A DNA stretch of 64,000 nt from positions 310,001 to 374,000 of the forward strand of contig NZ_BDBF01000001.1 in the NCBI RefSeq assembly GCF_001612845.1, written 5' to 3'. The notes beneath the pieces were generated by a model. It saw nothing but the letters and a program-made list of their open reading frames with translations, was not told where the DNA came from and did not search any database. The translations under genes were made by a program, and so were the position numbers. Shown piece after piece: positions 55,579-63,065 of this stretch; within the stretch, counting starts at the first letter, position 1; every line of letters begins with the position of its first letter. Origin of the DNA: Nocardia elegans NBRC 108235. Lineage in GTDB: Bacteria; Actinomycetota; Actinomycetes; Mycobacteriales; Mycobacteriaceae.

Positions 55579-56670
55579 TCACAGGTCGAGTTCGAGGGAG
55601 TCACCCGCCGCGCGGGAGACGCAGGTGAGCATCGTCGTCTCGCGCTCGGCGGGACTCAGCCGCCGATCTCGATGGTCGACAGCGCCCGCGTGCACGGTCA
55701 CCGCGCAGGTACCGCAGAAACCCTGGCGGCACGAGTAGGCGACGTCGGGCAGGACCCGGCCGATGGCCGCCAGTGCCGATTCGTCGGCGGCCACGTCCAC
55801 GGTGTGACCGCTGCGCCGCAGCCGGATTCGGAACGGGCGGCCGTGCTGGACCGGCAGCGGGGAGAACCGTTCGGTGTGGACCGAAACGGTCGGCTCGTGG
55901 GCGGCGTCGGTGTTCAGCGCGGCGGCCATCAGCGGCGGCGGACCGCAGACGTAGATCGCGGTGCCGCGCGGCACGTCGGCCAGGATCAGATCGAGATCGG
56001 CGACACCGAATTCGTCGTCGGGACGGATCTCGAGCCGTCCGCCGCGGTGGGCCGACAGCTCGTCGAGGAACGGCATCGTGGCCCGGCTGCGGCCGAGATA
56101 GACCAGCCGCCAATCGATTCCGCGCCGTTCGGCGTCGGCCACCATCGGCAGCAGCGGCGTGATTCCGATACCGCCGGCCACGAAGACATAGTGCGGGGCA
56201 TCGATATATCCGAAGGCGTTGCGCGGCCCACGCACTCGCAACCGGTCCCCCACCGCCACGTCGCGATGGATCTCGTCGGATCCGCCGCCGCCGTCGGGCA
56301 GGTGGCGCACGGCGATGCGATAGGTTCCGCGGTCGGCCGGGTCGCCGTTGAGCGAATACTGCCGCTGCCGCCCGGAGGGCAGGAGCACATCGATGTGCGC
56401 GCCCGGAACCCAGCTCGGCAACCGTTCGCCGTAGGGAGCGACCAGCGTCAGCACGACGACGTCCGCAGCCCGCATCTCGCGCCGGGCCACGATCAGCTCG
56501 CGCTCGAAACCGCTGCGCCGCACCGGATTCGGTCGCGACAACACCTCGATTCGCGGTTCCGTGGTGACGCCGCGCTTGTACAGGTCGAAGATCGCGCCGA
56601 CCGCCCGCAGCGGTAGCGACGGCCGATACCCCGGCCGCTCGGCGGCCACCGGGTACGCCACTGCCGTCAC
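55579..56670 (-). CDS. Ferredoxin-NADP reductase with C-terminal 2Fe-2S domain
   Basis: A 363-residue electron-transfer protein of the phthalate dioxygenase reductase/VanB type: FMN/FAD barrel (RQYSLNGDPADRGTYRIAVR), NAD domain (YVFVAGGIGITPLLPMVADA, IYVCGPPPLMAAAL) and a plant-type 2Fe-2S cluster (SCRQGFCGTCAVTVHAG with the last Cys in MLTCVSRA). GTG 56670 overlaps the stop of the diiron protein gene (GTGA), which suggests it feeds electrons to that protein. Confidence 0.9.
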   Translation of the reverse strand: MTAVAYPVAAERPGYRPSLPLRAVGAIFDLYKRGVTTEPRIEVLSRPNPVRRSGFERELIVARREMRAADVVVLTLVAPYGERLPSWVPGAHIDVLLPSGRQRQYSLNGDPADRGTYRIAVRHLPDGGGGSDEIHRDVAVGDRLRVRGPRNAFGYIDAPHYVFVAGGIGITPLLPMVADAERRGIDWRLVYLGRSRATMPFLDELSAHRGGRLEIRPDDEFGVADLDLILADVPRGTAIYVCGPPPLMAAALNTDAAHEPTVSVHTERFSPLPVQHGRPFRIRLRRSGHTVDVAADESALAAIGRVLPDVAYSCRQGFCGTCAVTVHAGAVDHRDRRLSPAERETTMLTCVSRAAGDSLELDL

Positions 56671-57542
56671 CGCCGGCCCTCGCGCGCCGCCGGCGACTGC
56701 GCGAGATAGCGCAGCGCGTTGTCCATACTCCCGAGCTGGGAGGGGTGGAATCCGGGCCGCAGGTACCGCGGAATCTCGGTCAGGAAGGTCGACATCCGCG
56801 GCACCACGCCGCGGGCGGAGGCGCTGAGGAATTGCAGCGGCCAGAACCGCCCCTTGCGCGGATCGGGATCCTTGCCGAACAGATAGCCGCCCGCGATCAC
56901 GAACAGAACCATCAGCGACGAGCTGGCCAGCACGGCCGTGCGGGCCTTGCGCAGATATCCGCCGTCGACGTGCATATACGCGTCGTAGACCACGCTGCGG
57001 TGTTCGACCTCCTCCGCGCCGTGCCAGCGAATCAGGTCCAGCATCGCCGGATGCATGTTCTTGGCCTCGAGCACGTCGTTGGTCAGCAGCCACTCTCCGA
57101 TGACCGCGGTGTAGTGCTCCATCCCGGCGAACAGGCCCAGCCGCTCGCACAGCCACTCGTATTTGGCGCGGCCGGTCAAGCCGTGATCACCGAGTAGGCG
57201 ATCGACCAGCCAGGCCACCGTCTCCACCATCGGGGCCACGTCGAGCCCGAGCGCTTCCAGGTGGCGGCGCGCCTGCGCGTGCGAGCTGGCGTGCTGATTC
57301 TCCTGCCCGATGAAGCCCTGCACCTCTTCGCGCAGCCGCTCGTCGTCGATATAGGGCAGCGCTTCGGCCAGGGCCGCGGCCATCGCGCGTTCCCCCTCCG
57401 GGAGAACCAGGTGCATCACGTTGATGATGTGAGTGGCCATGACCTCGCCCGGAATGTAGTGCATGGGGACGGAGTCGAAATCGAATCGCACATCGCGGGC
57501 CCTGATCGCATGGGCTTGGTCGTCGTAGACCGAGGTGTTCAT
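56667..57542 (-). CDS. PF10118 metal-dependent protein, ferritin-like diiron
   Basis: A 291-residue protein annotated in the family as predicted metal-dependent hydrolase. Its ligands look like a carboxylate-bridged diiron site: Glu81-x-x-His84 (GQENQHASSHAQ), Glu142-His143, Glu150 (VIGEWLLT) and Glu178-x-x-His181 (HGAEEVEHRSVVYDAY), with Glu49/51 earlier. This, and its coupling to a 2Fe-2S reductase, argues for an oxygenase or desaturase. ATG 57542 with AAGGA seven bases upstream. First gene of the four-gene minus-strand operon. Confidence 0.8.
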   Translation of the reverse strand: MNTSVYDDQAHAIRARDVRFDFDSVPMHYIPGEVMATHIINVMHLVLPEGERAMAAALAEALPYIDDERLREEVQGFIGQENQHASSHAQARRHLEALGLDVAPMVETVAWLVDRLLGDHGLTGRAKYEWLCERLGLFAGMEHYTAVIGEWLLTNDVLEAKNMHPAMLDLIRWHGAEEVEHRSVVYDAYMHVDGGYLRKARTAVLASSSLMVLFVIAGGYLFGKDPDPRKGRFWPLQFLSASARGVVPRMSTFLTEIPRYLRPGFHPSQLGSMDNALRYLAQSPAAREGRR

Positions 57543-57585
57543 GTCGCGTCCTTGCGGGTGGTCGAAGCGATGCTCCGACGGTAAT

Positions 57586-57623
57586 GTTGACATCACTGGA
57601 TGTCAACAGCAGCCGATGTCAAC
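57586..57623. promoter_or_regulatory. TetR operator between diiron operon and tetR
   Basis: Perfect palindrome GTTGACATC, four bases, GATGTCAAC (57586-57607), plus a third half-site GATGTCAAC at 57615-57623, in the 119-base divergent intergenic region. Confidence 0.75.
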
Positions 57624-57648
57624 AAAACGCCTTGTCGCCGCCCCCCGG

Positions 57649-57654
57649 TAGCAT
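57649..57654 (+). promoter_or_regulatory. Putative -10 for leaderless tetR mRNA
   Basis: TAGCAT seven bases before ATG 57662. Confidence 0.4.
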
Positions 57655-57661
57655 CACCGCC

Positions 57662-58324
57662 ATGGCCGATTCGCCGCACACTCCGAAAACGGGCAGCCGC
57701 CCCTGGCGTGGACGCGAACCGGCGGACCGCATCGCCGCACGTCGCGAACGGCTACTGCAGGCCGGTTACGAGCTCATGGCCGGCGTCGGCGCGGCCGAGA
57801 CCTCGATGCGCGGAGTATGCCGACAGGCCGGGCTCACCGAACGTTATTTCTACGAGAGTTTCGCCAATCTCGACGATCTGATGACCACCGTCCTCGAGAA
57901 CACCGTCGAACAGTGCCGGGATCGACTGCTCGCCGCACTGGCCGAAGCACCCGAGGAGCGAGACCTGCTGTTCGGTCACGTGGTGCGCGCGTTCACAGAT
58001 TTCCTCACCGAGGATCCCCGGCGTGGGCGCATCCTGTTCGTCGAATCGATCGCCACCCCGGCGCTGACCCGGCGCGGCAGCGAGCTGGTCGCGGTGATCA
58101 CCGGGCCGATCGCGGCGGTGATCGCCGCCGACGACACCGACACACCGGCTCCCGACGAGACCGACGCGACGCTCAACGCGATGGCCATCTTCGGCGCGCT
58201 CGCCTACTGCTACCGCCCGTATCTGATCGGCGATATCACCATCGACCGCGACCGCTTCGACAACCACGCCGCCGCGATCATCCGGCAGCTCAGCACCGTG
58301 CGCTCGGCGCCGGTCCTGCGCTGA
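57662..58324 (+). CDS. TetR-family regulator
   Basis: A 220-residue repressor: RRERLLQAGYELMAGVGAAE then SMRGVCRQAGLTERYFYESF with NLDDL. The RYFYESF recognition helix is common in regulators of lipid/steroid genes. It sits between the divergent monooxygenase operon and cyp51, with a strong operator at 57586, and probably controls the former and possibly cyp51. Confidence 0.9.
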   Translation: MADSPHTPKTGSRPWRGREPADRIAARRERLLQAGYELMAGVGAAETSMRGVCRQAGLTERYFYESFANLDDLMTTVLENTVEQCRDRLLAALAEAPEERDLLFGHVVRAFTDFLTEDPRRGRILFVESIATPALTRRGSELVAVITGPIAAVIAADDTDTPAPDETDATLNAMAIFGALAYCYRPYLIGDITIDRDRFDNHAAAIIRQLSTVRSAPVLR

Positions 58325-58418
58325 GCGCCCCTTTCCGACTTCCATCCCGCACGCCACTCCGGCGCCGCCGGAACCGGTGCCGGACCTTGCCTCGTCCACC
58401 CTTCCGTAGTAGCGTCCA

Positions 58419-58428
58419 GACACGTGTC
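58419..58428. promoter_or_regulatory. Palindrome upstream of cyp51
   Basis: GACACGTGTC, a perfect 10-bp palindrome 37 bases before the cyp51 ATG; possible operator, differing from the site at 57586. Confidence 0.35.
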
Positions 58429-58464
58429 CATCAACGATGGATCCGGAATGCGGAAGGATTTCTC

Positions 58465-59820
58465 ATGACGTTGGTCAAGCCGCGGCAGGTCTCCGGGGGC
58501 GAACACGAGCACGGCCACCTCGAAGAGTTCCGCACCGATCCGATCGCGCTGATGCAGCGGGTGCGCGCGGAGTGCGGCGATGTGGGTTCGTTCCGGCTGG
58601 CCGACAAGGACGTCATCCTGCTCTCCGGCGCCGAGGCGAACGAATTCTTCTTCCGCGCGGCCGACGAGGATCTCGACCAGGGCGCCGCCTACCCGTTCAT
58701 GAAGCCGATCTTCGGCGACGGTGTGGTCTTCGACGCCAGCCCCGAACGCCGCAAGGAGATGCTGCACAACCAGGCCCTGCGCGGTGACTTCATGCGCGGG
58801 CACGCCGAGACCATCGCGCACGAGGTGCACCGGATCCTCGAAGGCTGGGGCGACGAGGGCGAAATCGACCTGCTCGAGTTCTTCGCCGAGCTGACGATCT
58901 ACACCTCCTCGGCCTGCCTGATCGGCAAGAAGTTCCGGGAGGAACTCGACGAGCGGTTCGCGCACCTGTATCACGAACTCGAGCGCGGCACCGACGCGCT
59001 GTGTTACGTCGACCCCTACGCGCCCATCGAGAGCTTCCGGCGCCGCGACGAGGCGCGGGCGAAACTGGTCGAACTGGTCCAGGAGATCATGAACGGCCGC
59101 ATCGCGAACCCGCCGCAGGGCAAAGAGGATCGCGACATGCTCGATGTGCTGGTCTCGATCCGCGACGAACAGGGCGAACTGCGCTTCTCCGCCAGCGAGA
59201 TCACCGGCATCTTCATCTCGATGATGTTCGCCGGACACCACACCACCTCCGGTACCGCGGCGTGGACCACCATCGAGTTGCTGCGCAATCCCGAGGTGCT
59301 GGCCCGGGTCGTCGGCGAACTCGACGAGCTCTACGCCGACGGCCAGGACGTGAGTTTCCATGCGCTGCGCCAGATTCCGCAGCTCGAGGCGACGTTGAAG
59401 GAGACGCTGCGGCTGCATCCGCCGCTGATCATCCTGATGCGAGTGGCGCGCGGCGAATTCGAGGTGTGCGGGCACAGCATCGCGCCGGGCGATCTGGTCG
59501 CGGCCACACCCGCGGTCTCCAATCGGATCGCGGAGGACTTCCCCGACCCCGACCGCTTCGATCCGGGCCGCTACATCGATCCCGATCAGGCGGATCTGGT
59601 GAACCGCTGGACGTGGATCCCGTTCGGCGCCGGGCGGCACCGCTGCGTCGGCCAGGCGTTCGCGCTCATGCAGTTGAAGGCGATCTTCTCGATCCTGTTG
59701 CGGGACTGGGAATTCGAGATGGCGCAGCCCTCCGACAGCTACCGCAACGACCATTCCAAGATGGTGGTGCAGCTGCAGCAGCCGTGCACGGTCCGGTACC
59801 GGCGCCGGCGGCGCGGGTGA
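58465..59820 (+). CDS. cyp51: Cytochrome P450 CYP51 (sterol 14alpha-demethylase)
   Basis: A 451-residue P450, the same length as M. tuberculosis CYP51 (Rv0764c) and close to it throughout: VSGGEHEHGHLEEFRTDPI, FFAELTIYTSSACLIGKKFR, I-helix MMFAGHHTTSGT (CYP51-type His-Thr), KETLRLHPP (ExxR) and FGAGRHRCVG heme Cys loop. It removes the 14alpha-methyl of sterols; a bacterial substrate is not known here. ATG 58465 with AAGGA eight bases upstream. The 3Fe-4S ferredoxin that follows mycobacterial cyp51 is missing; an SDR overlaps instead. Confidence 0.95.
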   Translation: MTLVKPRQVSGGEHEHGHLEEFRTDPIALMQRVRAECGDVGSFRLADKDVILLSGAEANEFFFRAADEDLDQGAAYPFMKPIFGDGVVFDASPERRKEMLHNQALRGDFMRGHAETIAHEVHRILEGWGDEGEIDLLEFFAELTIYTSSACLIGKKFREELDERFAHLYHELERGTDALCYVDPYAPIESFRRRDEARAKLVELVQEIMNGRIANPPQGKEDRDMLDVLVSIRDEQGELRFSASEITGIFISMMFAGHHTTSGTAAWTTIELLRNPEVLARVVGELDELYADGQDVSFHALRQIPQLEATLKETLRLHPPLIILMRVARGEFEVCGHSIAPGDLVAATPAVSNRIAEDFPDPDRFDPGRYIDPDQADLVNRWTWIPFGAGRHRCVGQAFALMQLKAIFSILLRDWEFEMAQPSDSYRNDHSKMVVQLQQPCTVRYRRRRRG

Positions 59821-60650
59821 GCACCCGGCTGCCGGGCACGGTGGTCGCCGTCACCGGCGGCGCACGGGGTATCGGCTATTCGATCGCCGAGCACCTGCGC
59901 GACGCCGGTGCGCGGGTGGTGCTCGGCGATATCGACGCGGCCGCCGTCGCCGCGGCCGGATCGCGGCTCGGCGCCGCGGCGGCCCTGACGCTCGACGTGA
60001 CCGATCCGGCCTCGTTCGCGGACTTTCTCGCGGCGGTCGAGACCGGGGCCGGCCCCGTCGACGTGTTGATCAACAATGCCGGCATCATGCCCGTCGGCCG
60101 CTTCACCGCCGAATCCGACGCCATCACCCGCCGCATCCTCGAGGTCAACGTGCTCGGGGTCATGAACGGTACCAAAGCCGCACTGCCGCAGATGCTTTCG
60201 CGCGGTCGCGGCCATATCGTCAATATCGCGTCGCTGGCCGGGGAGAACCCCACGCCCGGTATGGCGACCTACTGCGCGAGTAAACAGGCCGTGCTCGGCT
60301 TCACCGAGGCCATGCGGCTGGAATGCCGCGGCAGCGGAGTGCACTTCTCGGCGGTGTTGCCGACCTTCACCCGCACCGAACTGATCGCGGGAACCAAGGC
60401 GCCGATGGGTCTGCTGGCCGAACCCGAGGATGTCGCCCGGGCGGTGACACGGCTGATCGCGCGACCGCGGCGCCGGGTCACCGTGACCAGGCTTGCCGGG
60501 GTGGCGATGGCGTTCAACAAGCTCACCCCGCGCGCGTTCGGCGAATTCACCGCCCGCCGCATGGGCGTGCACCGAATATTCACCGATGAGGTCGATCGCG
60601 CCGCCCGCGCGGACTACGACCGGCGGGTCGGCAACTCGCCGGAGGGCTGA
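59817..60650 (+). CDS. Short-chain dehydrogenase/reductase (Rv0765c-like)
   Basis: A 277-residue classical SDR: VAVTGGARGIGYSIAEHLRD, LGDIDAAAV (NAD type), INNAGIMPVG, NIASLAGENP (Ser) and YCASKQAV (Tyr/Lys). GTG 59817 overlaps the cyp51 stop (GTGA). Rv0765c occupies the same place beside cyp51 in M. tuberculosis. It likely works on the same sterol-like or lipid substrate. Confidence 0.88.
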   Translation: MSTRLPGTVVAVTGGARGIGYSIAEHLRDAGARVVLGDIDAAAVAAAGSRLGAAAALTLDVTDPASFADFLAAVETGAGPVDVLINNAGIMPVGRFTAESDAITRRILEVNVLGVMNGTKAALPQMLSRGRGHIVNIASLAGENPTPGMATYCASKQAVLGFTEAMRLECRGSGVHFSAVLPTFTRTELIAGTKAPMGLLAEPEDVARAVTRLIARPRRRVTVTRLAGVAMAFNKLTPRAFGEFTARRMGVHRIFTDEVDRAARADYDRRVGNSPEG

Positions 60651-60751
60651 AACCACAAATTCGGGCCGCTGCCGGATATTATCAGGAACAGCGTACGCCC
60701 TGGTCATCGCGCGGAAATCGGCGAATATTCCGGCGTGCGCCCTTCGACGTC

Positions 60752-60776
60752 TTTTGAGAGCCGCACCAACGGGTAC
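60752..60776 (+). promoter_or_regulatory. Candidate SigF/SigB-type promoter of the sigma gene
   Basis: TTTT-N15-GGGTAC, one mismatch in each hexamer to GTTT-N15-GGGTAT, 40 bases before the sigma ATG; consistent with autoregulation. Confidence 0.45.
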
Positions 60777-60816
60777 CCCATCTGGGTCGGATTCAGTTGG
60801 AAGCGAGGTATCTCGA

Positions 60817-61629
60817 ATGACACATGAACCGATCGCCCGTCGTGCCGAAACCGCCGCACGCCACGGTGCCAACAGTTATGACAACATCGAACCCTGGTTC
60901 GAGAAACTGGCCGCTCTGGATCATGCCGATCCGCATCGGGAGTCGGTCCGAGCGGAAATCATCGAACTCTGCCTGCCGCTGGCCGAGCATATCGCTCGGA
61001 AATTCTCCGGCCGCGGCGAGACGTTCGACGATCTGCACCAGGTGGCGAGGCTCGGTCTCGTCCTGGCCGTCGATCGATTCGATCCGGCACGGGGAAATTC
61101 CTTTCTCTCCTTCGCCGTGCCGACCGTGATGGGCGAGGTTCGCCGTCACTTCCGTGATTACACCTGGTCGACCCGGGTACCGCGCGCCGTCAAGGAATTG
61201 TGGCTGCGCATCGGTCCGACGACCGAACATCTGGTTCACGAACTCGGGCGCATGCCCACGGCCCGCGAGCTGTCCGAAGCTCTCGACGTCGACGGTCCGC
61301 AGGTGGTGCAGGCCATGATCGCCGGCAACGCCTATCAGCCGAACTCCATCGACGCCGTCGTCGACACCGACGACGGCGCGATCATGGACAAGCTCGGCGC
61401 CGAGGAACAGTGCTACCAACTGACCGAGGACGCGATGGCGGTACGCCCGCTCATCGATGCGTTGCCCACCCGGGAACGCAGAATTCTGATCATGCGCTTC
61501 TTCGAATCCAAGACGCAGAATCAGATCGCCGAGAAACTGCAGATCTCCCAGATGCACGTCTCCCGCATTCTGTCCCGCACGCTGAAAAGTCTTCGGCAGC
61601 AGGCGCTCTGCGAGCCGCAGCCGACCTAG
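60817..61629 (+). CDS. Group 3 sigma factor, SigF/SigB family
   Basis: A 270-residue stress sigma factor with regions 2 (FDDLHQVARLGLVLAVDRFD, then LSFAVPTVMGEVRRHFRDYT), 3 (ARELSEALDVDGPQVVQAMI) and 4 (LPTRERRILIMRFFESKTQNQ, SQMHVSRILSRTLKSLR). ATG 60817 has GAGG nine bases upstream. No anti-sigma factor gene is adjacent, unlike usbX/rsbW-sigF of mycobacteria, so control must be transcriptional or in trans. It is followed by stress-type genes. Confidence 0.9.
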   Translation: MTHEPIARRAETAARHGANSYDNIEPWFEKLAALDHADPHRESVRAEIIELCLPLAEHIARKFSGRGETFDDLHQVARLGLVLAVDRFDPARGNSFLSFAVPTVMGEVRRHFRDYTWSTRVPRAVKELWLRIGPTTEHLVHELGRMPTARELSEALDVDGPQVVQAMIAGNAYQPNSIDAVVDTDDGAIMDKLGAEEQCYQLTEDAMAVRPLIDALPTRERRILIMRFFESKTQNQIAEKLQISQMHVSRILSRTLKSLRQQALCEPQPT

Positions 61630-61668
61630 GGATCGAACCATCCACTCACACGACCGAAAGGTGTAGTC

Positions 61669-61992
61669 ATGCCTAAGGAATGGTCTGCCAAAGAAGAACG
61701 CCAGTACGAACATGTGAAGTCCTCGGCCCGGAAACGGGGTGCGAGTAAAGGTCGCGCAGAGGAAATCGGCGCACGCACGGTCAACAAGAATCGTGCGCAG
61801 GCGGGCAAAACCCGTACCGCGAGCCGCAGTTCCACCAACGATATGTCGCCGCAGCGCCGCGGTGGCCAGCGGTCCGGCAAAGGTTCACAGGGACCGACCC
61901 GCGATCAGCTGTACAACGAAGCGCGCCAACGCAATATCAAGGGCCGGTCGAAGATGACCAAGAAACAGCTCGCCAGCGCGCTGGGCAGATAA
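61669..61992 (+). CDS. Basic protein with Rho_N/SAP-like C-terminus
   Basis: A 107-residue, very basic protein. The N-terminal WSAKEERQYEHVKSSARKRG and EEIGARTVNKNRA block belongs to a small actinobacterial family often labelled plasmid stabilisation protein; the C-terminal TRDQLYNEARQRNIKGRSKM TKKQL segment resembles the Rho termination factor N-terminal (SAP-like) DNA/RNA-binding fold. It probably binds nucleic acid under stress. It lies 39 bases after the sigma gene and may be co-transcribed. Confidence 0.8.
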   Translation: MPKEWSAKEERQYEHVKSSARKRGASKGRAEEIGARTVNKNRAQAGKTRTASRSSTNDMSPQRRGGQRSGKGSQGPTRDQLYNEARQRNIKGRSKMTKKQLASALGR

Positions 61993-62054
61993 TACCCGGC
62001 GCGACACATCTCCCGTTGCGAATCCGATTCTCACGCAACATCATTTCGAACGAA

Positions 62055-62089
62055 GAAAGGGTGCCCGGTCACATCGGCCGGGCACCCTT
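62055..62089. terminator. Bidirectional terminator
   Basis: Perfect 13-bp stem AAAGGGTGCCCGG/CCGGGCACCCTTT, nine-base loop, between the convergent Rho_N-like and CsbD-like genes. Confidence 0.85.
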
Positions 62090-62118
62090 TCGGTCGGTTC
62101 CGCTACTTACGTCGACCG

Positions 62119-62373
62119 TCAGGAGCCGCCGTTGTCCTGGAAGGCCTGTTGCCGCTTTTCCTCCACAGCGGCTTCCGCGCGGTGCTTCTCGGCTTCGGCT
62201 TCCTTCTGGGCGGCCTCGCGCTGCGATTCGGCGCGGCTCTGCTGAGCCTTGCCCTCCTCACGCAGCTCGTCCTTTCCGAATACCTGACCGGCGGCCTCCT
62301 TGGCCTTACCCTTCGCGCCTTCCACGACGCCTTCGAGACCTTCGCGGCCTCCGCCCTTCTCGTGCTCCGACAA
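62119..62373 (-). CDS. CsbD-like stress protein
   Basis: An 84-residue, highly charged helical protein: GLEGVVEGAKGKAKEAAGQV is the CsbD-type core, followed by an Ala/Glu/Arg/Gln coiled coil (AQQSRAESQREAAQKEAEAE). TTG 62373 is chosen because GGAGGTG lies six bases upstream; a start further up would cross that site. CsbD is named for SigB control in Bacillus, and a perfect SigF/SigB-type promoter lies upstream here. Confidence 0.82.
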   Translation of the reverse strand: MSEHEKGGGREGLEGVVEGAKGKAKEAAGQVFGKDELREEGKAQQSRAESQREAAQKEAEAEKHRAEAAVEEKRQQAFQDNGGS

Positions 62374-62416
62374 GGGATTCACCTCCAACACGTCGAAATC
62401 ACTGACATCGGGCGCG

Positions 62417-62441
62417 ATACCCGGCGACCCCGGCACGAAAC
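62417..62441 (-). promoter_or_regulatory. SigF/SigB-type promoter of the CsbD-like gene
   Basis: Minus-strand GTTT (62438-62441), 15 bases, GGGTAT (62417-62422): exact match to the SigF/SigB consensus, 43 bases before the TTG. Confidence 0.7.
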
Positions 62442-62478
62442 GCCCGCCGACCGCTATTTCGGGCCGCTGTGGGCGCCC

Positions 62479-63003
62479 TCACCGCGTCTGGGCGCCGCGC
62501 CGGCGCTCCCGCCACGGATGGGCGAACCAGGTCAGCAGAAACAGCACCGCGAAGCACACACCGATGACGGTGGCGGCGACCGCACCGGCCACCGTGTCGA
62601 AGATCAGCACCGCGACCCCGGTGAGCGCGATGCCGAGCAGCGCCAGCCCGACCAGCGCGAAGGTGTGGGCGGTGCGCACCACGCTGCCCAGACGATGCTG
62701 CCGGAACAGGATGCGGTGGGCGGCGACCGGCGCGATCAGGAAGACCGTCGCCGCGATCGAGGCGGTCACAACCGCCAGGTACAGCCCGCGCATCGGGGTG
62801 GACACCGTGGTGAACCTGGCCTGGAACGGCAGCGTCAGCAGGAAGCCCGTCAGCAACTGCACGCCCGTCTGCACCACCCGCAATTCCTGAATCAAACTGG
62901 TCAGATTGCGGTCCAGCTGTTCGGTTTCCGTCTCACCACGGACCTCGCGGTCCCATTCCCGGTCGCGGTCTTCCCGGCCGCCGGCGGACTGCGCCTGCTC
63001 CAT
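62479..63003 (-). CDS. DUF6328-type four-helix membrane protein
   Basis: A 174-residue membrane protein. A charged N-terminus (REDRDREWDREVRGETETEQ) is followed by LDRNLTSLIQELRVVQTGVQ and four hydrophobic helices (LLTGFLLTLPFQ, LYLAVVTASIAATVFLIAP, TFALVGLALLGIALTGVAVLIF, AATVIGVCFAVLFLLTWF). This matches the uncharacterised DUF6328 pattern. It lies beside the stress genes; function unknown. Confidence 0.8.
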   Translation of the reverse strand: MEQAQSAGGREDRDREWDREVRGETETEQLDRNLTSLIQELRVVQTGVQLLTGFLLTLPFQARFTTVSTPMRGLYLAVVTASIAATVFLIAPVAAHRILFRQHRLGSVVRTAHTFALVGLALLGIALTGVAVLIFDTVAGAVAATVIGVCFAVLFLLTWFAHPWRERRRGAQTR

Positions 63004-63065
63004 CCGACAACCCTATCCTCGACGGATCGTCCCGAGAGATCAATAGTTTCGGCCATAATGGTGCC

